NCBI GenBank assembly: GCA_965653565.1
Contig: CBFHAI010000017.1
Span: 1 to 64,000, forward strand
DNA from: JALCLA01 sp965653565
GTDB taxonomy: Bacteria; Pseudomonadota; Gammaproteobacteria; Xanthomonadales; Xanthomonadaceae
DNA: 64,000 bases
Direction: 5' to 3'
Both the position numbers and the translations under genes were made by a program. This document shows, piece by piece, positions 18,083 through 26,211 of this stretch (positions within the stretch are counted from its first letter, which is position 1; the number at the start of each line of letters is the position of its first letter). The notes under the pieces were generated by a model. That model had not been told where the DNA came from, ran no database searches, and worked only from the letters and a program-made list of their open reading frames with translations.

Positions 18083-18738
18083 TGCAGATGCTTCCGGAAG
18101 AAAGCGAGCGTGCGTTGCAGCGCCAGCGCGGCACTTTCCGGCTCGTAGTCGGCGCGCACATCGCAGTTGAAGCCGTGGCCGGCGGGATAGACGTAGGCTT
18201 CGGCTTCGGGATGCGCGGCGATCTGTGCATCGCGATGTTCCGGCGGAATGATGGGATCGTGCTCGCCGTAGTGGAACAGCATCGGTGCCTGCAACGGCTC
18301 GTTCACGAACGCCATCGTGCGGCCGCCGTAATAACTGACGGCCGGCAGGCCGAGACGGGTGTTGGCGAGAAACGCGATCGTGCCGCCCCAGCAGAATCCC
18401 ACGACGCCGACCGGACCTTCGCTGGCGAGCTTTTCGTGCACCGTGCGCACATCGGCCAACGCGCCATCGAAACCGAGCTCGGCCACCAACTCGCGGCCGC
18501 GCGCCACGCCGGCGGCGTCGTAGGCCAGCTCGATGTGCGAACCGGAATGGTCGAACAGGGCCGGCGCCACGGCGCTGAATCCGTGCGCGGCGAGACGATC
18601 GACCACGCTGCGGATATGCGGATTCACGCCGAAAATCTCCTGCACCACGATCAATCGGCCGAGCGGCGCGGTGTCCGGATCGGCGCGCCAGCCGCCGATC
18701 CGGCCGGTCGGAGTGTCGAAGGCGACGGGGTAGCCCAT
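18079..18738 (-). CDS. Dienelactone hydrolase family protein
   Basis: A 219-residue alpha/beta hydrolase of the dienelactone hydrolase family and first gene of the minus-strand operon. The nucleophile elbow is GFCWGG, with a cysteine as nucleophile as in classical DLH; Asp and His follow in YGEHDPIIP and GHGFNCD. The start IVVQEIFGVNPHIRSVVDRLA is the family hallmark. The true substrate is unknown; such proteins split lactones or esters. The ATG at 18738 lies divergent from rimO across 120 bp. Its stop overlaps the HIT gene start. Confidence 0.93.
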   Translation of the reverse strand: MGYPVAFDTPTGRIGGWRADPDTAPLGRLIVVQEIFGVNPHIRSVVDRLAAHGFSAVAPALFDHSGSHIELAYDAAGVARGRELVAELGFDGALADVRTVHEKLASEGPVGVVGFCWGGTIAFLANTRLGLPAVSYYGGRTMAFVNEPLQAPMLFHYGEHDPIIPPEHRDAQIAAHPEAEAYVYPAGHGFNCDVRADYEPESAALALQRTLAFFRKHLQ

Positions 18739-18824
18739 GGGCGATTCCAGGCGGGGAAAGCCGGATTCTACTTGCCCGCTCTGGTCCGATTCAGTGCCTG
18801 AATCCGCCCGCCGGCCGCGACCCG

Positions 18825-18830
18825 TATAAT
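18825..18830 (+). promoter_or_regulatory. TATAAT box upstream of rimO
   Basis: A perfect TATAAT lies 29 nt before the rimO ATG, giving a short leader. No good -35 is seen 16-18 bp upstream, so this may be a promoter dependent on the -10 alone. Position and perfect match are the only evidence. Confidence 0.5.
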
Positions 18831-18858
18831 CCGCGCCCCCGCTCCGTCGCCGTCCGTC

Positions 18859-20211
18859 ATGTCCTCAGCCCAGCCCAAAGTCGGTTTCGTCAGCCTCGGA
18901 TGCCCGAAGGCGCTGGTCGATTCCGAGCGCATCCTCACCCAGCTCAAGGTCGAGGGCTACGCCATCGTGCCGACCTACGACGATGCCGACGTGGTGGTGG
19001 TGAACACCTGCGGCTTTATCGATTCGGCGGTGGCCGAATCGCTCGATGCGATCGGCGAGGCGCTGGCGGAAAACGGCAAGGTGATCGTGACCGGTTGCCT
19101 CGGCAAACGCGCCGACGTGATCCGCGAAGTGCATCCGGACGTGCTGTCGATCAGCGGCCCGCAGGACTACGTGAGCGTGATGAATGCCGTGCACGCCGCG
19201 CTGCCGCCGAAGCACGATCCGTTCGTCGATCTGATTCCGGCGCCGCGACTCGACGACATCGGTGTCAAGCTCACGCCGAAGCACTACGCGTATCTGAAAA
19301 TTTCCGAAGGCTGCAACCACCGCTGCACCTTCTGCATCATTCCGTCGATGCGCGGCGATCTGGTGTCGCGCCCGGTGGACGATGTGCTGCGCGAAGCCGA
19401 GCGGCTGGCGCGCGGCGGCGTCAAGGAATTGCTGGTGATTTCGCAGGACACCAGTGCTTATGGCGTCGACATGAAATACGCGCCGCGCGAATGGCGCGGC
19501 AAATCGTACGCCACGCGCATGAATGCGCTGTGCGAGGGTCTGTCGGAACTCGGGTTGTGGACGCGGCTGCACTACGTCTACCCGTATCCGCACGTCGACG
19601 AGATCGTGCCGCTGATGGCCGCAGGCAAACTGCTGCCGTATCTCGATATTCCGTTCCAGCACGCGAGCCCGCGCATCCTCAAGCTGATGAAGCGGCCGGG
19701 CGCCGTCGACAAGAATCTCGAACGCATCCAGCGCTGGCGCGATATCTGTCCGGATATCACGATCCGCAGCACCTTCATCGTCGGTTTCCCGGGCGAAACC
19801 GAGGCCGATTTCGAGCAGTTGCTGCAATTCATCGATCAGGCCGAACTCGATCGCGTCGGTGCCTTCGCCTATTCGCCGGTCGAAGGCGCGAGCGCGAATG
19901 CCTTGCCCGATCCGGTGCCCGAAGCAGTGAAGCAGGAGCGCCTGCAACGCTTCATGGAGCTGCAGGCCGAAATCAGCGCGCAGAAACTCGAACGCAAGAT
20001 CGGCAGCGTGCAGACGGTGCTGGTGGATGCGATCGACGGCGAACTGGCGATCGCGCGCTCGAAGGCCGATGCGCCGGAAATCGACGGCCTGGTGCAGATC
20101 CAGGACGGCGCCGCGGCGGGCCTGAAACCCGGCGATTTCGTCGACGTGACGATCATGGGCAGCGACGAACACGATCTGTTCGCGCTCGTCGATGCCGAAG
20201 ACCCCGACTGA
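18859..20211 (+). CDS. rimO: Ribosomal protein uS12 methylthiotransferase RimO
   Basis: A 450-residue radical SAM enzyme that adds a methylthio group to Asp88 of ribosomal protein S12. An N-terminal UPF0004 domain (FVSLGCPKALVDSERI with its three cluster cysteines, the others in NTCGF and TGCLG) is followed by the radical SAM core with CNHRCTFC near residue 153 and a C-terminal TRAM domain that binds the substrate. Length is typical. The RimO-type S[LI]GCPKxxVD start separates it from MiaB. Its stop overlaps the start of the DUF3025 gene by 20 bp. Confidence 0.97.
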   Translation: MSSAQPKVGFVSLGCPKALVDSERILTQLKVEGYAIVPTYDDADVVVVNTCGFIDSAVAESLDAIGEALAENGKVIVTGCLGKRADVIREVHPDVLSISGPQDYVSVMNAVHAALPPKHDPFVDLIPAPRLDDIGVKLTPKHYAYLKISEGCNHRCTFCIIPSMRGDLVSRPVDDVLREAERLARGGVKELLVISQDTSAYGVDMKYAPREWRGKSYATRMNALCEGLSELGLWTRLHYVYPYPHVDEIVPLMAAGKLLPYLDIPFQHASPRILKLMKRPGAVDKNLERIQRWRDICPDITIRSTFIVGFPGETEADFEQLLQFIDQAELDRVGAFAYSPVEGASANALPDPVPEAVKQERLQRFMELQAEISAQKLERKIGSVQTVLVDAIDGELAIARSKADAPEIDGLVQIQDGAAAGLKPGDFVDVTIMGSDEHDLFALVDAEDPD

Positions 20212-21094
20212 CGCGCCCGATCGCGTCGGCTACATGGCCCGCAAGAAGTTCATTGCGCCGCTGCGCGACGGCCTGGATGCGGGTTTTTTCGATGCCGCGC
20301 TGTTCGACGGATTCCGCGCGCACGAGCCGTGGTTCCGTGCGCCGGAGTGGCCGGCACTCGATGAACTCAATGCGGCGCTCGGCGCCGCGATTCATCCGCA
20401 TTCCGGCGCGAATCTGACGTTCGTCGCGCAGACGCCGGCTTTGCTGGCCGACGGATTGCACTACGAGCAACGCATCTTCGAGCGCGGCGAAATCGCCACC
20501 CGCGAGCGCAACTGGCACGATCTGTTCAATGCCCTGATGTGGATCGAGCGCCGGCCGCTGAAGGCGGCGCTCAGTGCGCGGCAGATGGCCGATGTCGCCG
20601 TGGCCGGCGCCAGCGAGCGCACGCGTGCGCAATGTGCGTTGACGCATTTCGACGAAGGCGGCGCGATCGTCGTGCTGCGCGATGCGGCCCTGCTCGATGC
20701 CTGGAATTCGCACGACTGGCATGCGTTGTTCTACGGGCAGCGCGAGGCCTGGCGCGATGGGCGCGCGCACGTGATCGTGTTCGGTCACGCGCTGCTCGAA
20801 CATGCCTTGCAGGCCGATCCGATCCATACGGCGAAATGCGTCGCCGTCCTGCTCGATGCGCCCGATGCTTCGGCGCTTTCCGACGCGTCGATCATCGAGA
20901 AAGTTGCCACTGCGATCGCAAAGGGCGACCTGATGCAGGATCCACAGGAATTGCGCCCGCTGCCGCTCAGCGGCATCCCGGGCTGGTACCGCGGCGCGCA
21001 GGACGTCGGGTTCTATCGCACCGCCGATTGTTTCCGGCCGCTGCGCGCGGGCCGCGTCTATCCCGCTGCTATGCGGCTCGAAACAGACGAATAG
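20192..21094 (+). CDS. DUF3025 domain-containing protein
   Basis: A 300-residue uncharacterised protein. The core NWHDLFNALMWIERRPLKAALSARQ and LTHFDEGGAIVV, with HALFYGQREAW and VFGHALLEHAL further on, matches the DUF3025 family as I know it. The end has PLSGIPGWYRG and the Arg-rich finish. The start at 20192 overlaps rimO by 20 bp; an ATG at 20234 (MARKKF) avoids the overlap and is an alternative. No signal peptide or membrane segment, so it is cytoplasmic. Co-transcription with rimO is likely; function unknown. Confidence 0.88.
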   Translation: MPKTPTDAPDRVGYMARKKFIAPLRDGLDAGFFDAALFDGFRAHEPWFRAPEWPALDELNAALGAAIHPHSGANLTFVAQTPALLADGLHYEQRIFERGEIATRERNWHDLFNALMWIERRPLKAALSARQMADVAVAGASERTRAQCALTHFDEGGAIVVLRDAALLDAWNSHDWHALFYGQREAWRDGRAHVIVFGHALLEHALQADPIHTAKCVAVLLDAPDASALSDASIIEKVATAIAKGDLMQDPQELRPLPLSGIPGWYRGAQDVGFYRTADCFRPLRAGRVYPAAMRLETDE

Positions 21095-21100
21095 CCGGGC

Positions 21101-21613
21101 CTATTCGGATGGCGCGTCGTAGTCGACGCCGATCACGACGAACTTCCGGTTGCCGCCCGGCAGCGGCGCTTCGATCTCGTCGTCGACGCGCTTCTTCAGC
21201 GCCGCCTGCGCCAGCGGCGAATCGACGCTGATCCAGCCTTTGCGCGCATCGGTTTCGTCGGGGCCGACGATGCGATGGCGCGAAGTTTCGCCGGACGCCG
21301 CATCTTCCAGTTCGATCCACGCGCCGAAACGCACCACGCTGCGATCGGCCGGCAACTGCTCCACCACCTTCAACGCTTCCAGCCGCTTGCTCAGATAGCG
21401 CACGCGGCGATCGATTTCGCCGAGCTGTTTCTTGCGATAGCTGTATTCGGCGTTTTCCGAGCGATCGCCTTCGGCCGCGGCGGCCGCCAGCGCCTTCACC
21501 ACGTCCGGGCGGCGCGTTTTCCACAGATCGTTGAGCTCCGCGCGCAGGCGTTCGAAGCCTTCGCGCGTGATGATCGCGGTGGAGTGGGGCGGTGGCGGGC
21601 GCCAGCGGGACAT
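21101..21613 (-). CDS. greB: Transcription elongation factor GreB
   Basis: A 170-residue protein that binds the RNA polymerase secondary channel and stimulates cleavage of backtracked RNA. The N-terminal coiled coil contains the acidic tip (EGDRSENAEYSYRKKQLGEID), and the FKBP-like C-terminal domain includes VRFGAWIELED and SPLAQAALKKRVDDE. The segment RYLSKRLE and overall features fit GreB rather than GreA. The ATG at 21613 was chosen because upstream residues have no family counterpart. Convergent with the DUF3025 gene, 6 bp apart. Confidence 0.93.
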   Translation of the reverse strand: MSRWRPPPPHSTAIITREGFERLRAELNDLWKTRRPDVVKALAAAAAEGDRSENAEYSYRKKQLGEIDRRVRYLSKRLEALKVVEQLPADRSVVRFGAWIELEDAASGETSRHRIVGPDETDARKGWISVDSPLAQAALKKRVDDEIEAPLPGGNRKFVVIGVDYDAPSE

Positions 21614-21751
21614 GGGGTCAGTGAGGAACGAGGGCGTCGTCGGGGGTGCTGCGTTATGCCAAAGCCCGCCGCCGCGCACAAGCGCAGCGAGGCCTTGCGC
21701 CGGCGCGGCGCTTGCCCGACGCTTCGCTCACTGCCCCGACGCTGCCCGTTC

Positions 21752-23206
21752 ATGCTGATCCTGCCGCTGCATCGCCCGCTGACGCTGGCCACCTTTCCGG
21801 CCGCCACCGCGCTGCTGATCCTGCTCAACGTGTTCGTGTTCGCGGTGCTGCAGGCCGGCGACGAGGCCGCGCTGCGCGCGGCGCAGCAGCATTACGTGCA
21901 GGCCGGCATCGCGCGCTACGAAGTGCCGGCCTACGAGCGTTATCTGGAGGCCAACCGGCGCCAGCAAGATCTGGCCGAACTGCGCGCGATCCCGGCCGAA
22001 TCGCGCGCCGCCTACGTGGCGATGAATTCGCTCACCGACGTGGCGTTCCTGCAGCAGCTGCAGGCCGGCGAATTGATCGAATCGGAAGAAGACCTGGCCG
22101 CCTGGCGCACGCTTCGCCCGCGCTATGACGAACTGCAATCGGGCGTCTTCACCTTGCGCCACATCCTGCGCAGCAGCGAGGTCGATCTGTGGCGCATGTT
22201 CTCGTCGGCCTTCCTGCACGCCAACGCGATGCATCTGATCGGCAATATGCTGTTCCTCGCCGCACTCGGGCTGCTGGTCGAAGGCGCCCTCGGCGCGGGG
22301 CGATTCCTCGGCGTCTATCTGCTCGGCGCGCTCGGATCGAGTGCGATTTCGCTGGCCTGGCGCTGGGGCGAAGCCGGCGGCGGGCTCGGCGCCTCGGGCG
22401 CGATCGCGGCGCTGATGGGCGCTTTCTGCATGGTCTGGGGCCGGCAGCCGGTGCGCTTCTTCTACTGGGTCGGGGTGGTGTTCGATTACGTGCGTGCGCC
22501 GGCGATCTGGCTGTTCCCGGTGTGGCTCGGCTGGGAGCTCTACAACCTGCTGGCAAACCCGGATATGGGCGTGGGTTTCGACGCGCACGCCGGTGGCCTC
22601 GTCAGCGGCGCGCTGCTCGGTGCCGCGCTGGTGTGGACGCGGCAGGTGCGTACCGACTACATCCACGAACCGGAACAACAGGAAGCGCGCGACGAGCGCT
22701 GGGCGCAGGCGCAAGCGCATCTGGGCCGCATGCAACTGGCGGAAGCCGATGCCTTGCTGGTGCAACTGCAGCAGGAACAACCGCAGCGGTTCGACGTGGC
22801 GCTGGCGCGTTATCGGGTCGCCGTCAACGGCGGCCAGCGCGGCAACGAACGGCAACGGGCGCAGGAGTTGCTGCGATTGGCCGCGGCCGACTCTGCGCAG
22901 GTGCGGCAGCAATCGGAGGCCTTGCGCCGCAATCCCGAAATCAATCTGAGCCTGGCCGAGCGCCAGCAGATCGCGCGCCGCTGGATGCAGCTGGGCGAGG
23001 GCGATGCGGCCGAAGCGCTGCTGGCGATCGACTCTGGCGAAGCGGCGATGCAGGCTGGTCTGGCGCAGCTCTGGTTCGAACTGGGATTGCACCGCCGCGA
23101 ACAGCACGACAACGCCGGCTTCTTGCGCGCGATGCAAACCGTCACCACGCGCTTTCCGAGCTTGCCGCACGCGCAGAAAGCGAAATTCCTGCTCGAGAAC
23201 AGCTGA
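21752..23206 (+). CDS. Rhomboid family intramembrane serine protease with TPR-like tail
   Basis: A 484-residue membrane protease. The first helix (residues 12-30) is followed by a long charged periplasmic loop, then WRMFSSAFLHANAMHLIGNMLFL, the usual rhomboid TM2 entry with HxxxN. The catalytic dyad is Ser215 in GLGASGAIA and His279 in DAHAGGLVSG. From residue 305 on, the tail is soluble and helical with Ala/Leu/Gln-rich TPR-like repeats. The long loop before the active core is unusual in length. The ATG at 21752 gives a normal start; the frame stays open upstream but without membrane or family features. A terminator follows at once. Confidence 0.93.
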   Translation: MLILPLHRPLTLATFPAATALLILLNVFVFAVLQAGDEAALRAAQQHYVQAGIARYEVPAYERYLEANRRQQDLAELRAIPAESRAAYVAMNSLTDVAFLQQLQAGELIESEEDLAAWRTLRPRYDELQSGVFTLRHILRSSEVDLWRMFSSAFLHANAMHLIGNMLFLAALGLLVEGALGAGRFLGVYLLGALGSSAISLAWRWGEAGGGLGASGAIAALMGAFCMVWGRQPVRFFYWVGVVFDYVRAPAIWLFPVWLGWELYNLLANPDMGVGFDAHAGGLVSGALLGAALVWTRQVRTDYIHEPEQQEARDERWAQAQAHLGRMQLAEADALLVQLQQEQPQRFDVALARYRVAVNGGQRGNERQRAQELLRLAAADSAQVRQQSEALRRNPEINLSLAERQQIARRWMQLGEGDAAEALLAIDSGEAAMQAGLAQLWFELGLHRREQHDNAGFLRAMQTVTTRFPSLPHAQKAKFLLENS

Positions 23207-23236
23207 AGGCGCGCCGGAAAAGCGCGCCTTCGTTTT
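23206..23236 (+). terminator. Terminator between the convergent rhomboid and membrane/TPR genes
   Basis: A 9-bp perfect stem (23206-23214 with 23222-23230) and a 7-nt loop followed by CGTTTTC. It overlaps the last base of the rhomboid stop codon. Confidence 0.75.
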
Positions 23237-23240
23237 CTCG

Positions 23241-24500
23241 TCAGGCGGTCGCCAAAGGCTTCAATGCGGCTTCGATCTTCTCGTTGAGCGTCGCATCGTT
23301 GCTCACGCCGCGCGCCTGTTCGAGCAGCGCGCGCGCTTCGGCATCCTTCGAATAGCGGCCGCTGAGCAGCAGGGCCGCATCGAGCGCCCAGCGCGGCGCA
23401 TTCGGATTGCGCGGCTGCGTGCGCCACAGCGCCAGCCATTGATCGAGCGCCAGCTGGCTCTGGCCGAGCAGTTGCGCGCGCGTGGCGAGTTGTTCGGCAT
23501 GCTCGATCTGCATCGGCACGAAATCGGGATTGGCATCGAGCGCTTCGCGCAGCAGGCCGAGCGCCTTGCGATCCTGCTTTTCCATCATCAGCAGATTCAG
23601 ATACAGGCGCGCGTGATCCTCGATCGCCGGCCGGTCGCCGCCGGGGCGCAGCAGGCGCCGATACAACTCATGGGTGCCGGTGGTGACCGCGCGCGAGCGG
23701 ATTTCCTCGCGCAGCAGTTGCAGCGCGTCGTTGGTGCGTCCGTCGCGCACCATCGATTCGGCCTGTTCGAGCAGGGCGCCGTCGCGATCGACCAGCGTCG
23801 GCAGCGCGCGCGAGTGGTTCTCCGGCGTATAGCCCAGCTCATCGTGATACTGGTAGACCAGATAACCCATCAGATGGAACGCCGCGAACAGGCCCCACAG
23901 CGAAAACAGCGTGAGCGCCAGTTCGCCGACGATGCCCGGCAGGAACGACGACACCCAGGTGCCGGCCGTGGCGGCGCTGGCCTGGATCACGAACAGCAGC
24001 GCGAATGCCGCCAGATAAGGGCCGCCGATGCGGCCGATGATGCCGAACGTGGTGGTCGGATCGATCGCACGCCCGAAGCTGCCGTCGATCGCCAGCGACA
24101 TCATGCAACCGGGCTGCATGAAGGCGATCACCAGCAAGGTGATCAATCCGATCAGCGGGCCGCCCATGCCGAGCGCCAGCACCAGCACGAACATGAAGAC
24201 GAATTGCAATCCGAGGAATCGCCAGATCACGCCGTCGCCGACGCCGACCACGCGCTCGGGCGCTTCGAGATCGCCATCGGCCGTCGAGCGCAGGATCTCG
24301 AAGCCGAATTTGTAGGCCGACAGCCAGAGGATGAAGGTGATGATGCCGCCGACGCCCGGCAGATAGCCGAGCAGACTGCCCAGCGTGAGCGTCACCAGCA
24401 CGACCAGCGCCGTGCCGCGGAACGGATACAGCGCGATCTGGCGCAGGCGGTTCCAGAACGGAACGGGCCGCGTACGCGCGGCGGAAGCGGACACATTCAT
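23241..24500 (-). CDS. Membrane protein with C-terminal TPR-like region, unknown function
   Basis: A 419-residue protein. The first 230 residues have about six transmembrane helices (ALVVLVTLTLGSLLGYLPG, FVFMFVLVLALGMGGPLIG, ELALTLFSLWGLFAAFHLMG and others) and resemble DUF4013-like proteins. The rest, from ENHSRALPTLVDRDGALL, is soluble and made of TPR-like helical pairs (DGRTNDALQLLREEI, RKALGLLREAL). It is convergent with the rhomboid gene and follows the DUF853 gene by 36 bp on the same strand, so the two may be co-transcribed. Confidence 0.82.
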   Translation of the reverse strand: MNVSASAARTRPVPFWNRLRQIALYPFRGTALVVLVTLTLGSLLGYLPGVGGIITFILWLSAYKFGFEILRSTADGDLEAPERVVGVGDGVIWRFLGLQFVFMFVLVLALGMGGPLIGLITLLVIAFMQPGCMMSLAIDGSFGRAIDPTTTFGIIGRIGGPYLAAFALLFVIQASAATAGTWVSSFLPGIVGELALTLFSLWGLFAAFHLMGYLVYQYHDELGYTPENHSRALPTLVDRDGALLEQAESMVRDGRTNDALQLLREEIRSRAVTTGTHELYRRLLRPGGDRPAIEDHARLYLNLLMMEKQDRKALGLLREALDANPDFVPMQIEHAEQLATRAQLLGQSQLALDQWLALWRTQPRNPNAPRWALDAALLLSGRYSKDAEARALLEQARGVSNDATLNEKIEAALKPLATA

Positions 24501-24536
24501 CGGATCGGACCCGTTTTTGAAAATGGTGGAGTGAAT

Positions 24537-26072
24537 TCAACGCGACTTGAAAATGCCGCCCAGCACGCCGCGCAGGATCTGGTTGCCGAGTTTGCTGCCC
24601 ATCGTGCGCGCGGTCTGCTTGGCCATCGTTTCCACCACGCCCTGCCGGCGCTTCGTACCCCACAGCCATTCGCTCATCTTGGCGCCGATGCCGCCGCTCG
24701 CCGGCGGTGCGGGCTGTTGCGCGGGTGGTTGCGTGGGGGTGGTTTGCGGCTGTGACGGTGCGGGTTGCTCGCGCGTGACCGGCGGTGCCGCAGCCGGCGC
24801 CGCGGCCTTGCGATTGAGCATTTCGTAGGCCGAGTCGCGATTCAGCGCGGTGTCGTATTTGGCACCCACCGGGCTGCGGGCGCGCACCGCGTTGCGTTCT
24901 TCCGGCGTGATCGCGCCCATGCGGCAACGCGGCGGCGCTACCAGCGTGCGCTGCACCGGCATCGGGATGCCTTTCTCCTGCAGGGTCGACACCAGCGCCT
25001 CGCCGGTGCCCAACTGCGAGATCACGTCGGCCACGTTGACGCCGGGATTGGCGACGAAGGTTTCGGCCGCGGTGCGCACCGCTTTCTGATCACGCGGCGT
25101 ATACGAGCGCAAGGCATGCTGGATGCGGTTGCCGAGCTGGCCGAGGATGTCGTCGGGCACATCGTCGGGAAACTGCGAACAGAAATACACGCCGATGCCC
25201 TTGGAGCGGATGATGCGCACCACCTGCTCGACGCGCTGGCGCAGCGCCGGCGGCGCGTCGTCGAACAACAGATGCGCCTCGTCGAAGAAGAACACCAGTT
25301 TGGGCTTTTCCAGATCGCCCACTTCCGGCAGGTTCTCGAACAGTTCGGACAACAGCCAGAGCAGGAAACTCGAATACAGCCGTGGTTTGAGGATCAGCTG
25401 ATCGGCGGCCAGGATGTTGACGATGCCGCGGCCGGAAAGATCGGTGCGCATCAGGTCGGCCAACTCGAGCGCCGGCTCGCCGAAGAACTGCTCGCCGCCA
25501 TCGGTTTCCAGGCGCAGCAGCGAACGCTGGATCGCCCCGATCGACGGCGCGCTCACCAGTCCGTACTCGGTCGAGATTTCCTTGCGATTCTCGGCGACGA
25601 AATTGAGCAGCGCGCGCAGATCGTCGAGATCGAGCAGCAGCCAGCCGTTGTCGTCGGCGAGCTTGAAGGCGATGTCGAGCACGCCGGCCTGGGTGTCGTT
25701 GAGTTCCAGCATGCGGGCCAGCAGGGTGGGACCGATTTCCGACATCGTGGCGCGCACCGGATGGCCGGATTTGCCGTACATGTCCCAGAACACCACCGGG
25801 CTGCCTTCGTTGAGATAGCCCTCGATGCCGATCTGCGCGACGCGCTCGGCGATCTTCGGATTCTGCGCGCCGGGCACCGCGAGGCCGGCGACATCGCCCT
25901 TCACGTCGGCCAGGAACACCGGCACGCCCGAGCGCGAAAAGCCCTCGGCCAGCACCATCAGCGACACCGATTTGCCGGTGCCGGTGGCGCCGGCGATCAG
26001 CCCGTGCCGATTGCCGTACTTCGCCAGCAGATGCACATGCGTGTCGCCTTTGCCGATGAGAATGTCGTTCAC
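24537..26072 (-). CDS. HerA-like ATPase of the DUF853 family
   Basis: A 511-residue P-loop ATPase related to HerA/FtsK and to E. coli YjgR. Walker A GATGTGKS lies near residues 28-35, Walker B is PKLVFFFDEAHLLFDDAP near residue 255, and the sensor/arginine region is GIGVYFCSQFPDDVPDDILGQLGNRIQHALR. The C-terminal part has a Pro/Gln/Ala-rich linker and a basic end. These proteins are thought to act on DNA or in a DNA-linked process, but no specific role is proven. It lies divergent from the lytic transglycosylase gene. Confidence 0.93.
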   Translation of the reverse strand: MNDILIGKGDTHVHLLAKYGNRHGLIAGATGTGKSVSLMVLAEGFSRSGVPVFLADVKGDVAGLAVPGAQNPKIAERVAQIGIEGYLNEGSPVVFWDMYGKSGHPVRATMSEIGPTLLARMLELNDTQAGVLDIAFKLADDNGWLLLDLDDLRALLNFVAENRKEISTEYGLVSAPSIGAIQRSLLRLETDGGEQFFGEPALELADLMRTDLSGRGIVNILAADQLILKPRLYSSFLLWLLSELFENLPEVGDLEKPKLVFFFDEAHLLFDDAPPALRQRVEQVVRIIRSKGIGVYFCSQFPDDVPDDILGQLGNRIQHALRSYTPRDQKAVRTAAETFVANPGVNVADVISQLGTGEALVSTLQEKGIPMPVQRTLVAPPRCRMGAITPEERNAVRARSPVGAKYDTALNRDSAYEMLNRKAAAPAAAPPVTREQPAPSQPQTTPTQPPAQQPAPPASGGIGAKMSEWLWGTKRRQGVVETMAKQTARTMGSKLGNQILRGVLGGIFKSR

Positions 26073-26211
26073 GCCTGCGCCTTGAGCCCCGGGAAGGCCT
26101 CGATTCTAGGGAACCGGTGTGCATCGCGTCACGCTTTTCGATGCGAACGCGCAGTTGCCCGCATCGCGCAGCGCCGTTAGGCTGCGGCGGCCTCACTCAT
26201 TCCTGGCCTGC

